DNA of 44,144 nucleotides from an uncultured bacterium (GTDB lineage: Bacteria; Bacillota; Clostridia; Lachnospirales; Lachnospiraceae): the NCBI GenBank assembly GCA_947567075.1, contig CANOLZ010000007.1, positions 1 through 44,144 on the forward strand, written 5' to 3'. Under the pieces are notes generated by a model that ran no database searches, had not been told where the DNA came from, and saw only the letters and a list, made by a program, of their open reading frames with translations. Positions 17,242 through 25,658 of the stretch are shown in pieces. Both the position numbers and the translations under genes were made by a program. Positions within the stretch are counted from its first letter, which is position 1. Each line of letters opens with the position of its first letter.

Positions 17242-17316
17242 GAAAAAGAATGCATTAGGTACGTCTGTGTCCTGCTTAAATGTAGTAGAATCATATTTTA
17301 GATGGAGGTGTAAGTC

Positions 17317-17583
17317 TTGGCTAATATTAAGTCTGCAAAAAAGAGAATTTTAGTAGCTCAGAAAAAAGCTGATAGAAACAAAGCAATCCGCTCAAAAGTA
17401 AAAACTTCTATTAAGAAAGTATATGCTGCCATAGAACAAAACGATGCGGATGGGGCAAAATCAGCATTGAATCATGCAATTTCAGACATTCAAAAGGCAA
17501 CGTCAAAGGGTGTATTTCATAAAAATACTTCCAGCAGAAAAGTTTCCCGCTTGACAAAGGCTGTAAATAAAATGGCTTCATAA
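17317..17583 (+). CDS. rpsT: 30S ribosomal protein S20
   Basis: Binds 16S rRNA early in small-subunit assembly. 88 residues, lysine-rich, starting ANIKSAKKRILVAQKKADRN and ending SRKVSRLTKAVNKMAS, as expected for S20. The start codon is TTG, six bases after GGAGGTG. UUG initiation is also known for rpsT of E. coli, where it takes part in autoregulation. The gene has its own promoter and terminator. Confidence 0.97.
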   Translation: MANIKSAKKRILVAQKKADRNKAIRSKVKTSIKKVYAAIEQNDADGAKSALNHAISDIQKATSKGVFHKNTSSRKVSRLTKAVNKMAS

Positions 17584-17596
17584 AGTATAAGACAAT

Positions 17597-17625
17597 AGGA
17601 TCTCCTCTTGGAGATTCTTTTTTAT
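17597..17625 (+). terminator. terminator of rpsT
   Basis: A stem AGGATCTCC/GGAGATTCT with loop TCTT is followed by TTTTTTATT. Confidence 0.85.
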
Positions 17626-17656
17626 TGCATTTAGGAAAGAAAAATTCCTAAGGAGA

Positions 17657-17779
17657 ATGAATCGTGATTTGAACAAGAGAAAAACAGCTGTTACTTATAT
17701 AGGATCCAGAGATGCCACTGTTCTGAAAATGGGACTTCCTTCATATATTGAAGTAGATCTTTTGAGGAAATACTTTTAG
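17657..17779 (+). CDS. possible 40-residue ORF upstream of spoIIP
   Basis: ATG 17657 opens a 40-codon frame (MNRDLNKRKTAVTYIGSRDA to VDLLRKYF) that ends 35 bases before the annotated spoIIP start. AGGAG is present but only one base from the ATG, too close for good initiation. The peptide is basic at its N-terminus and has no recognisable family. It could be a leader peptide, a real small protein or chance. Confidence 0.3.
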   Translation: MNRDLNKRKTAVTYIGSRDATVLKMGLPSYIEVDLLRKYF

Positions 17780-17814
17780 AAAGAGGTGGGAGTACGGCTG
17801 GGAAGAGAAACGGG

Positions 17815-19038
17815 GTGGTCATAGGTCTTGTACTTTTGATGGGTAGTTATTTTGTGCTGCGGGCAGTCATTGTATTTGGAAAGTTTGATGTAGGGGATTC
17901 GGGAGGACTATGGGCCCGTTTTGGGAATAGCATTCAAAAGAAGGCAGTAGAAAACTATGCTCCTGTTTTTTCTATGGGAATGGAGAGTCCGGAAACTTCG
18001 GAAAACTGGATAGAATATTTCTTAAAGATAATTTGGGAGCAAATACCTCTTTTAGCATATATAGAAGAAAAAGGAGAGTATGAAAGGCAGATTGAAAGTG
18101 CAGATACTTACGAAAACATATTAAAAATGGAGGCAGCAGATGAAAATGAGGTGGCTGACACAGGAGAGATTATTCCTGCAGAAGGGGCAGTAGATTTGGA
18201 AGAGACCCTCCCTGAGAGAAAGGAAGCAGAAAGACAGATTATGGAACCAGGGCAGGTAAGAACAAAGAAAACTGTGGAATATTCCATGAAAGATTTGGAT
18301 AATTTCCAATATTTGCTACGCAACTTCTATGCAATAGATAAAACAACAGAAATCAGTGAGGATAAGCTGAATATTCAAATGCTCATGGGAAAGGATATGA
18401 GATTAAAGGGAGATAATACAAAGCCCCAGATTTTAATTTATCATACCCACTCCCAGGAAAGTTTTTTAGATAGCATTCCAGGAGATAAAAGCACAACCAT
18501 TGTAGGAGTGGGAGAAAGGCTTTCCTCTATTCTTAGAGAGGAATATGGCTATAATGTCATTCACCATACAGGAGAGTATGACACAGAAAGCAGAGACTAT
18601 GCCTATTCTGCTGCAGGGCCGGCTATTGAAAAAATATTAGAAGAAAATCCAAGCATTGAAGTTGTCATTGATCTTCACAGAGATGGGGTTGCGGATAACC
18701 AAAGGCTTATAACAGAAATTGATGGGGTTACTATGGCCCAATTTATGTTTTTTAACGGATTAAGTCATACAAAGAAAGTAGGGGATATTGAATATTTGCC
18801 CAATCCATACATAGAAGATAATCTAGCTCTTGCTTTCCAACTGCAACTGAAAATGTCAGAATATTATCCAAGTTTAGCCAGGAAGATTTACTTAAAAGGA
18901 TATCGGTATAATATGCATTATAGAGATAAAAGTCTTCTTATCGAGGCAGGAGCCCAGACAAATACTGTGGAGGAAATTATGAATACGATGACTCCCATTG
19001 CTTACATACTGGATAAAGTGTTGTCAGGAAAGGAATAA
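17815..19038 (+). CDS. spoIIP: stage II sporulation protein P (cell-wall hydrolase)
   Basis: A membrane-anchored amidase/endopeptidase that, with SpoIID and SpoIIM, thins septal peptidoglycan during engulfment. As drawn it has 407 residues: a membrane anchor at the very N-terminus (VIGLVLLMGSYFVLRAVIVF), an acidic variable linker (about 90-150) and the SpoIIP domain with ILIYHTHSQESF, VVIDLHRDGV and a C-terminal YRDKSLLIEAGAQ. The start is uncertain. GTG 17815 has only a weak upstream signal and leaves no positive residues before the anchor. The best ribosome binding site (AGAGGTGG, 17782-17789) would serve an in-frame ACG at 17794, giving M/T-AGKRNG before the anchor. It is followed by lepA as in Bacillus. 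Confidence 0.92.
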   Translation: MVIGLVLLMGSYFVLRAVIVFGKFDVGDSGGLWARFGNSIQKKAVENYAPVFSMGMESPETSENWIEYFLKIIWEQIPLLAYIEEKGEYERQIESADTYENILKMEAADENEVADTGEIIPAEGAVDLEETLPERKEAERQIMEPGQVRTKKTVEYSMKDLDNFQYLLRNFYAIDKTTEISEDKLNIQMLMGKDMRLKGDNTKPQILIYHTHSQESFLDSIPGDKSTTIVGVGERLSSILREEYGYNVIHHTGEYDTESRDYAYSAAGPAIEKILEENPSIEVVIDLHRDGVADNQRLITEIDGVTMAQFMFFNGLSHTKKVGDIEYLPNPYIEDNLALAFQLQLKMSEYYPSLARKIYLKGYRYNMHYRDKSLLIEAGAQTNTVEEIMNTMTPIAYILDKVLSGKE

Positions 19039-19101
19039 GCTGATATAATGGGACTACTTATGTTAAAGTGCACACCATTGAAAATCAGTTTGGAGGAACG
19101 T

Positions 19102-20919
19102 ATGTCTACAGTGGATCAGAGTAAAATTAGGAATTTTTGTATTATTGCCCATATTGACCATGGAAAATCCACATTGGCTGACAGAATTATAGAAAAGACA
19201 GGCCTTTTAACAAGCAGGGAAATGCAGTCCCAAGTTTTGGACAACATGGATTTAGAAAGGGAGAGAGGGATTACGATTAAGGCCCAGACAGTACGTATTG
19301 TTTATAAAGCCTTAGATGGAGAGGAATATATTTTTAATTTAATTGATACTCCAGGACATGTGGATTTTAATTATGAGGTGAGCAGAAGTCTTGCGGCTTG
19401 TGACGGAGCAGTGCTTGTTGTAGACGCTGCCCAGGGCATTGAGGCTCAGACTCTGGCCAATGTATACTTGGCTTTGGATCATGATTTAGATGTTATACCT
19501 GTCATTAATAAAATTGATCTCCCAAGCGCCCAGCCTAAAAGAGTCATTGAGGAAATTGAGGATGTCATTGGTATTGAGGCAGAGGACGCTCCCCTAATTT
19601 CAGCGAAAAACGGGCAAAATATTGAAGAAGTGTTAGAACAGATTGTGAAAAAAATACCAGCTCCTAAGGGAAGCCCAGACAACCCTTTACAAGCTTTGAT
19701 TTTTGACTCTCTTTATGATTCTTATAAAGGTGTTATTATCTTTTGCAGAATGAAAGAAGGAAGGGTGAGCAAAGGAACTCCTATACAGATGATGGCTACA
19801 GGAGCAAAGGCGGAGGTAGCGGAGGTAGGCTATTTTGGAGCAGGACAGTTTATCCCTTGTGAGGAGCTGTCTGCCGGTATGGTTGGATATATAACTGCCT
19901 CGCTGAAAAATGTAAAGGACACAAGGGTAGGGGACACAGTTACAAATAGTAAGAATCCATGTAAGGAACCTTTGCCAGGATATAAAAAAGTAAACTCTAT
20001 GGTATATTGTGGGATGTACCCTCAAGATGGGGCAAAATATGGAGACTTAAGGGATGCCCTGGAAAAACTAAAGTTAAATGACGCCTCCCTCACTTTTGAG
20101 GCAGAAACTTCCATTGCTCTAGGTTTTGGATTTCGATGCGGCTTTTTAGGGCTTTTGCACTTGGAAATAATTCAAGAAAGGCTGGAGAGAGAGTATAATC
20201 TAGATCTGGTGACAACAGCCCCTGGGGTTATTTATAAAGTCCATAAGACAAATGGTGAAGTTGTAGAGCTCACCAATCCATCGAATTTGCCAGAAGCTGG
20301 GGAGATTGAGTGGATGGAAGAGCCTGTTGTCAGCGCAGAAATCATGGTGACAACAGAGTTTATTGGTTCTATTATGGAACTTTGCCAGGAAAGACGAGGC
20401 GTATATCTTGGCATGGAATATATGGAGGAGACAAGGGCCCTTTTAAAATATGATCTTCCTTTGAATGAAATCATCTATGATTTTTTTGATGCTTTAAAGT
20501 CTAGATCAAGGGGGTATGCATCCTTTGATTATGATATGAAAGGCTATGTCCGTTCTGAGCTTGTTAAATTGGATATTCTTATTAATAAAGAAGAGGTGGA
20601 TGCTCTTTCCTTTATTGTTCATAAGGACACAGCCTATGACCGAGGGAGAAAGATGTGTGAGAAATTAAAAGAGGAGATTCCAAGGCATTTATTTGAAATA
20701 CCTATTCAGGCAGCCATAGGAAGTAAGGTCATTGCAAGAGAGACGGTAAAAGCTATGAGAAAAGATGTTTTGGCAAAATGTTATGGGGGAGATATAAGCC
20801 GTAAAAGAAAGCTGTTGGAAAAGCAAAAAGAAGGAAAAAAGAGAATGCGTCAGGTAGGCAGTGTGGAGATCCCTCAAAAAGCATTTATGAGTGTTTTAAA
20901 GCTGGATGAAAGGAAGTAG
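19102..20919 (+). CDS. lepA: elongation factor 4 (LepA), translational GTPase
   Basis: A ribosome-binding GTPase that acts on stalled or mis-translocated ribosomes and helps initiation or assembly. 605 residues, normal length. G1 is AHIDHGKST near residue 17-25, G3 DTPGHVD, G4 NKIDLP and G5 in [11 protein letters not shown]-like domains follow, with the LepA-specific C-terminal domain containing [25 protein letters not shown] precedes ATG 19102 by five bases. The open frame back to 19048 contains no better start. It lies between spoIIP and hemW, a widely conserved order. Confidence 0.97.
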   Translation: MSTVDQSKIRNFCIIAHIDHGKSTLADRIIEKTGLLTSREMQSQVLDNMDLERERGITIKAQTVRIVYKALDGEEYIFNLIDTPGHVDFNYEVSRSLAACDGAVLVVDAAQGIEAQTLANVYLALDHDLDVIPVINKIDLPSAQPKRVIEEIEDVIGIEAEDAPLISAKNGQNIEEVLEQIVKKIPAPKGSPDNPLQALIFDSLYDSYKGVIIFCRMKEGRVSKGTPIQMMATGAKAEVAEVGYFGAGQFIPCEELSAGMVGYITASLKNVKDTRVGDTVTNSKNPCKEPLPGYKKVNSMVYCGMYPQDGAKYGDLRDALEKLKLNDASLTFEAETSIALGFGFRCGFLGLLHLEIIQERLEREYNLDLVTTAPGVIYKVHKTNGEVVELTNPSNLPEAGEIEWMEEPVVSAEIMVTTEFIGSIMELCQERRGVYLGMEYMEETRALLKYDLPLNEIIYDFFDALKSRSRGYASFDYDMKGYVRSELVKLDILINKEEVDALSFIVHKDTAYDRGRKMCEKLKEEIPRHLFEIPIQAAIGSKVIARETVKAMRKDVLAKCYGGDISRKRKLLEKQKEGKKRMRQVGSVEIPQKAFMSVLKLDERK

Positions 20920-20925
20920 AGGATA

Positions 20926-22059
20926 GTGAGGAAGCCATTATCTGTATATTTTCATATTCCTTTTTGTACAAAGAAATGTTATTATTGCGACTTTTTGTCC
21001 TTTCCTTCTATGGAAAGGGAGAGGGAGCAATATATGGATGCATTGTTAAGGGAAGTGATATCTTCTCCTTATAGAGGAGAAAAATACAAGGTGCAGACGG
21101 TATTCATCGGGGGAGGGACGCCGTCTGTTTTACATGGAAAAGAGTTGAAAAACATATTGGATGGGTTCAAAGAGGCATTTCCCTATATGGCTTATGAAGA
21201 TAGGGAGTGGACAATAGAAGTCAATCCTGGGTCAGTAACAAAAAAAAAATTGTCAGATTATAGAAAGATGGGAATTAACCGCCTTAGCATTGGCCTTCAG
21301 TCTGCCATAGACGAAGAGCTAAAAAAACTAGGGAGAGTTCATACAAAGGAGGACTTTCTTCTTACTTATAGGCAAGCCAGGGAGGAAGGATTTGACAATA
21401 TTAACATTGATTTATTATCTGCCCTGCCAGGACAGACATTAAATTCTTATAAGGAAAGCTTGGAGTTTACTGCCCAATTAGAGCCAGAGCACATTTCTTC
21501 TTATAGCTTGATCATTGAAGAAGGAACTTTATTTCATCAGTGGTATCAAGATGGGAAAGGGCTGCCTGATGAAGAAGTGGAAAGGGAGATGTATGAATAT
21601 ACAAAACAATATTTAAAAACAAAGGGATATGACAGATATGAAATATCGAATTATGCAAAAAAAGGAAAGGAGTGCCGCCATAACCTCGTTTACTGGCAAA
21701 GGGGAGAGTATTTGGGATTTGGACTTGGATCCTCTTCTTTAATGGAAGAAACACGTTTTCAAAATAAGACAACTATGGAACAATATAAAAAGGATCCAGG
21801 AAAAAAAAATAATATAAAGAGACTTCCTTTAAAGGAACAGATAGAAGAAACAATGTTTTTAGGGCTGAGAATGGAAAAAGGAGTTAGCAGAAAAGAGTTT
21901 TATGAGCGCTTTTCCATGGATTTAAAGGAAATATACGAAAATTCTCTGAATAAGCTAGAACAAGGAGGTTTCTTAGAGTGGAGAGGAGAAACCCTGGTTT
22001 TGACAAAAAGGGGAATTGATGTAAGCAACCAAGTACTGGCACAATTTCTCTTTGACTAA
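20926..22059 (+). CDS. hemW: radical SAM heme chaperone HemW
   Basis: A radical SAM protein related to HemN that inserts heme into acceptor proteins, rather than oxidising coproporphyrinogen. 377 residues. The iron-sulfur motif CX3CX2C is Cys14, Cys18 and Cys21 (PFCTKKCYYC), followed by FIGGGTPSVL and IGLQS, then a HemN_C-like C-terminal part. The start is GTG 20926 after AGAGGATA, six bases beyond the lepA stop, so the two are co-transcribed. Confidence 0.93.
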   Translation: MRKPLSVYFHIPFCTKKCYYCDFLSFPSMEREREQYMDALLREVISSPYRGEKYKVQTVFIGGGTPSVLHGKELKNILDGFKEAFPYMAYEDREWTIEVNPGSVTKKKLSDYRKMGINRLSIGLQSAIDEELKKLGRVHTKEDFLLTYRQAREEGFDNINIDLLSALPGQTLNSYKESLEFTAQLEPEHISSYSLIIEEGTLFHQWYQDGKGLPDEEVEREMYEYTKQYLKTKGYDRYEISNYAKKGKECRHNLVYWQRGEYLGFGLGSSSLMEETRFQNKTTMEQYKKDPGKKNNIKRLPLKEQIEETMFLGLRMEKGVSRKEFYERFSMDLKEIYENSLNKLEQGGFLEWRGETLVLTKRGIDVSNQVLAQFLFD

Positions 22060-22135
22060 AGAATGTTTCTTGTTATTTTATATAATATTTTGTATAATAA
22101 AAGAAAAGGAGAGAAATAAATTAAATAGGAAAGGC

Positions 22136-22163
22136 ACTAAGAGTCCCCCTTCTTCATACAATA
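22136..22163 (+). promoter_or_regulatory. putative sigma-K/sigma-E-type promoter of sigK
   Basis: AC (22136-22137), then 17 bases, then CATACAATA (22155-22163). This fits the sigma-K consensus AC-N16/17-CATANNNTA. CATACAAT also fits the sigma-E -10. It would place the transcript start about 10 bases before the ribosome binding site. Confidence 0.5.
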
Positions 22164-22189
22164 ATATAAAACGGCTTTGAGGTGTTTTT

Positions 22190-22825
22190 TTGAAGGCTTT
22201 TGAGAAACCATTGTCCTCAGAGGAAGAGAAATATTATGTAGAAAGGTACAGGGACGGGGATGAAGGGGCCAAGGATATTCTCATTGAAAGAAATCTTCGG
22301 TTAGTAGCCCATATAGTAAAAAAATACCAAAGCGGGAATGAAGAAATGGAAGATTTAATTTCCATTGGAACAATAGGGTTGATTAAGGCGGTTACCACCT
22401 TTGATTATACAAAAGGGACTAGGCTTGGCACTTATGCTGCAAGATGCATTGATAATGAGCTTCTCATGATGCTTCGAGCCAAGAAAAAAATGAACAGAGA
22501 AGTATCCTTGTATGAACCTATGGGTACAGATAAAGAGGGGAATGAAATTAACCTTCTGGATATTATGGAGGGCCCAAACGAAGATGTAGTAGATCGCCTG
22601 GAGACAAACGACAATGTAAAAAAGCTTCAACGCTATGTGGAGTCCTGTCTGCCAGGCCGAGAGAGAGAGATTATCAAAATGAGATATGGGCTGGGAGAGT
22701 ACAGGGAAATGACTCAGCGGGAGATAGGAGAACAGATGGGGATATCTAGAAGTTATGTGTCCCGCATAGAAAAAAAAGCATTAAAAAAATTAAAGGAAGA
22801 GTTTGGATATGAAAAAAAGCACTAA
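22190..22825 (+). CDS. sigK: RNA polymerase sporulation sigma factor SigK (no pro-sequence)
   Basis: Late mother-cell sigma factor. 211 residues with region 2 (ILIERNLRLVAHIVKKYQ, then DLISIGTIGLIKAV, KGTRLGTYAARCIDNELLM), the sigma-K-like stretch VSLYEPMGTDKEGNEINLLD, and region 4 ending QREIGEQMGISRSYVSRIEK. These blocks match Bacillus SigK closely. The start is TTG, five bases after GAGGTG. An in-frame TGA at 22178-22180 rules out a longer N-terminus, so the 20-residue pro-sequence of Bacillus pro-SigK is absent. The gene is uninterrupted by any prophage-like element. Its 3' end overlaps the protease gene by 17 bases. Confidence 0.93.
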   Translation: MKAFEKPLSSEEEKYYVERYRDGDEGAKDILIERNLRLVAHIVKKYQSGNEEMEDLISIGTIGLIKAVTTFDYTKGTRLGTYAARCIDNELLMMLRAKKKMNREVSLYEPMGTDKEGNEINLLDIMEGPNEDVVDRLETNDNVKKLQRYVESCLPGREREIIKMRYGLGEYREMTQREIGEQMGISRSYVSRIEKKALKKLKEEFGYEKKH

Positions 22826-24029
22826 ATATACTATGATAGGAATCATTATCTTTTTAGCCTTTGTCCTAATATTTGAGACGACCTATTTGTTTCTTATTGT
22901 TAATAGCTATAGTCTGTCTTCCAGCAAGGGCAAAGAAGGAGCGGCGAGGAAGGCAGTCATTTTAGAGAACATTGATTCCTTAGAAAATATGATTGATCAG
23001 TTTTATTTATTTGATTATGAACAGGAAGATTTGGAGACGGGTGTGTACAAGGGCCTGATAGCAGGCCTTGACGACCCTTATTCTGTTTATTATACACCAG
23101 AAGAATATAACAGGCTGATGGAAATGACGACAGGAGAATATTCTGGAATTGGAGCCCTCCTAAGCCAGGACAGGGAGACAGGACTCATTACAGTAGTGAA
23201 GCCTTATAAGGGCACTCCCAGCGAGGAGGCAGGACTTCTTCCAGGGGATGTATTTACAAAGGTAGATGGACAGGATACAGCAGGAATGGATTTAGCTACT
23301 TTTGTGAATTTTGTAAAAGGAGAAAGCGGAACAGAAGTTGTATTAGAAGTTTATCGATCAAGCGAAAAAGTTTATAAAACTTTTCGTATAAAAAGAAGGA
23401 CGATTGAAACTCCAACAGTAGAATATGAAATGTTGGAAGATAATATTGGATACATAGCTATATCAGAATTTGAAGATGTTACATACAACCAATTTGTCCG
23501 AGCTGTAGAGCAAGGAGAAGAGGAAGGGATGAAGGGACTTATTATTGATGTGAGAAATAATCCTGGAGGAGTTGTCACTGCAGTATGTAAAGTGTTGGAC
23601 TATATGGTGCCAGATGGGGACGTTCTCATGTCTACAAAGGATAAAGGAGGAAACGGCAGTGCTGTAACAGGGGAGGATGGACATTTTTTTGAGCAGCCTT
23701 TAGTTGTTCTTATTAATGGAGAGTCAGCCTCAGCATCGGAAATTTTCGCAGGAGGAATCAGAGATTATGAAAAGGGAACCTTAGTTGGCGAAAAGACATA
23801 TGGAAAAGGAATCGTACAGAGAATTTTTCATGTGGGAAACGGAGCTGGCGTGAAGCTGACAGTCCAGGAATACTACCTTCCAAGTGGGGTTAGCATCCAT
23901 GAGAAGGGAGTGGAACCAGACGTAGAGGTGACTATGCCTGAGGAATTAAAGTACCAACTGGAAATAAAAAAGGAAGAAGATATCCAGCTTCAGAAAGGAC
24001 TGGAAATTTTGAGGGAGAAAATAGGATAA
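22809..24029 (+). CDS. S41-family C-terminal processing protease (CtpA/CtpB type)
   Basis: A membrane-anchored serine protease with PDZ domain, acting outside the membrane or in the intermembrane space of the forespore. 406 residues: basic start MKKSTKY, one TM helix (about 8-35), an N-terminal helical part, PDZ (about 100-190, IGALLSQDRETGLITVVKPY) and the S41 core. The Ser/Lys dyad is in NGESASASEIFAGG (Ser) and GEKTYGKG (Lys). In Bacillus, CtpB helps trigger pro-SigK processing. Overlap with sigK suggests a sporulation role, though SigK here needs no processing. ATG 22809 is preceded by GGAAGAG. Confidence 0.9.
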   Translation: MKKSTKYTMIGIIIFLAFVLIFETTYLFLIVNSYSLSSSKGKEGAARKAVILENIDSLENMIDQFYLFDYEQEDLETGVYKGLIAGLDDPYSVYYTPEEYNRLMEMTTGEYSGIGALLSQDRETGLITVVKPYKGTPSEEAGLLPGDVFTKVDGQDTAGMDLATFVNFVKGESGTEVVLEVYRSSEKVYKTFRIKRRTIETPTVEYEMLEDNIGYIAISEFEDVTYNQFVRAVEQGEEEGMKGLIIDVRNNPGGVVTAVCKVLDYMVPDGDVLMSTKDKGGNGSAVTGEDGHFFEQPLVVLINGESASASEIFAGGIRDYEKGTLVGEKTYGKGIVQRIFHVGNGAGVKLTVQEYYLPSGVSIHEKGVEPDVEVTMPEELKYQLEIKKEEDIQLQKGLEILREKIG

Positions 24030-24043
24030 AGGAGGAGAGGAAC

Positions 24044-25042
24044 ATGGTTGTGCTGGAGGAACTTTTAAAGGAGGCAAAGAAAAAAAAAGCATCGGATATC
24101 CATGTGGCTGTAGGGGCCATTCCTTATCTTCGAATGAACGGCCGTCTCCAGCCAACAAGTTTTCCTCCAGTAGAGCAGGCAGACTCTCTAGAGATACTTG
24201 TTCAAATTATGACGTCGGATCAGAGGGAGAAATTTGAAGAAAGAGGAGAATTCGATGTAGCTTATGGAGATGAAGATAAGGGAAGATACAGAATTCATGC
24301 ATTTAAACAAAGGAAAACAGCAGCTATGGTATTCCACAGAATAGAAGAGGAGATACCAGACTTAGACTTTCTTGGAATGCCAGCCTTTGTTAAGGGAACA
24401 TGTCATGCCAATAAGGGACTTTGCATGATATCTGGTCCTGTTGGCGGAGGAAAGTCTATGACCCTGGCGGCTATGGTAAACCATATAAATAAAAACAGAG
24501 AGGCTTTTATTGTTACTATAGAAAATCCAGTGGAATACTGTCATAAGAATGATAAATCGTTGATTGTTCAAAGAGAGGTAGGTTCAGACACAAAAGGATA
24601 TGGACAGGGACTAAAAGATGCTCTTAGAGAGGATGCTGATGTTATTGTCGTTGGAGAAGTTGTGGATGTGGAAACTTTGGAAGGCATACTCATGGCTGTT
24701 GAAACGGGGCATTTGGTCTTAGCAGCTGCTCCTGGCAATAATATTTGCGACAGCATTGAATATTTAGTAAGGCTTTTAAAACCCCAGAAGTTAGAAGAAA
24801 ATAAAAGGCGTTTAGCAGCTGCTTTAAGAGGAGTAGTCTCCCAGAGGATTGCTTCCATTACAGATTATAAAAGGCAGCTCGTCTTTGAGGCTATAGAAAT
24901 GGATGAAAGGGCGAAGGAACAGATAAAAAAAGGCAGCTATGAGGATTTAAAGCCCAATATTACAATGAAGGATACAATAGATGTCCTAATCAAAAATAAA
25001 AAAATTACCAAGGAGGAGGGAAGAAAGCTTTTAGAAAATTAA
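24044..25042 (+). CDS. PilT-like ATPase with altered catalytic motifs
   Basis: Resembles the type IV pilus retraction ATPase PilT: N-terminal PAS-like domain with ASDIHVAVGAIPYLRMNGRL, then a RecA-like core. 332 residues, slightly short. Walker A is GPVGGGKS (PilT: GPTGSGKS), the Asp box reads TIENPVEY (PilT: TIEDPIEY), Walker B reads DADVIVVGEVVDVET (PilT: DPDVILVGEMRDLET), and the His box reads TGHLVLAAAPGNN (PilT: TGHLVFGTLHTNS). ATP binding residues survive, but the His-box histidine and the Walker B arginine are gone. No other pilus gene is seen in the window. It may have a changed or reduced activity. It sits 14 bases after the protease gene. Confidence 0.8.
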   Translation: MVVLEELLKEAKKKKASDIHVAVGAIPYLRMNGRLQPTSFPPVEQADSLEILVQIMTSDQREKFEERGEFDVAYGDEDKGRYRIHAFKQRKTAAMVFHRIEEEIPDLDFLGMPAFVKGTCHANKGLCMISGPVGGGKSMTLAAMVNHINKNREAFIVTIENPVEYCHKNDKSLIVQREVGSDTKGYGQGLKDALREDADVIVVGEVVDVETLEGILMAVETGHLVLAAAPGNNICDSIEYLVRLLKPQKLEENKRRLAAALRGVVSQRIASITDYKRQLVFEAIEMDERAKEQIKKGSYEDLKPNITMKDTIDVLIKNKKITKEEGRKLLEN

Positions 25043-25059
25043 AAAAGGAGGGAGAAAGA

Positions 25060-25539
25060 TTGGAAAAGGAGTTAAAAGGGTGGCAGGTAGCAGCAGCAGC
25101 TTTTGTAGCCGCCATCGCTGTGATGTTTCTTTCACCGCCTATCCTTTCTTATTTGGAACATGTGACGTATGAGACAGACAAGCATTGGCTGGAGGAAGTG
25201 GGAACGGTTATGGTGAAGGCTCTCCAGGATGTATGTGTAGAAAAGCCAGTGGAAGAGGTGGCAGGGAGAGAGTGGACTTCCATTACCTTATTGGATAATG
25301 AACGCCCTGTCATAGAGACAGAAGATGAAAGATTTCGCACCTTTGACCATGAAGTGCTGAAAAATCTTGCAGAGGATCAGGGAGAAAAAGTACAGGCCAG
25401 ATTTCAGACAAAGGGAGCCAAGGAGTTATATTTTCGTATTTCTGAAGATTATCAGACAGTGGAGGTGAAAGTGACAGGAAGCAATGGAAAAGAGATGCCT
25501 AAAGGAAGAGAACTACAAATAACGAAAAAAGCGTCTTGA
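25060..25539 (+). CDS. hypothetical protein with N-terminal membrane anchor
   Basis: 159 residues starting at TTG with AAGGAGGGAG upstream, 17 bases after the PilT-like gene. A short basic start is followed by one hydrophobic segment (about 8-30: WQVAAAAFVAAIAVMFLSPP) and about 125 mostly acidic, soluble residues. There is no lipobox, no prepilin peptidase site of the G-FTLIE type and no recognised domain. By context it is the last gene of the sigK-protease-ATPase unit. A pilin-like or sporulation membrane role is possible but unproven. Confidence 0.6.
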   Translation: MEKELKGWQVAAAAFVAAIAVMFLSPPILSYLEHVTYETDKHWLEEVGTVMVKALQDVCVEKPVEEVAGREWTSITLLDNERPVIETEDERFRTFDHEVLKNLAEDQGEKVQARFQTKGAKELYFRISEDYQTVEVKVTGSNGKEMPKGRELQITKKAS

Positions 25540-25580
25540 AGTGATCCAAGCTATCGTGAGATACCTTATGATTTTGGAAC

Positions 25581-25614
25581 ATTCTATCATATAAATGTAT
25601 TTACATTATAGAAT
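25581..25614. promoter_or_regulatory. 34-bp near-palindrome overlapping the comM promoter
   Basis: The half-sites begin ATTCTAT and end ATAGAAT, and the two 17-base halves match at 14 positions. The palindrome covers the -35 hexamer of comM (25600-25605), so a bound repressor could block transcription. It does not match a CodY box. Confidence 0.45.
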
Positions 25615-25628
25615 GATTCGTGTATAAT
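25600..25628 (+). promoter_or_regulatory. promoter of comM
   Basis: TTTACA (25600-25605) and TATAAT (25623-25628) are 17 bases apart, giving a leader of about 25 bases. Confidence 0.7.
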
Positions 25629-25658
25629 AAACGAGACAAAAGATATAAGGAGGCAAAG

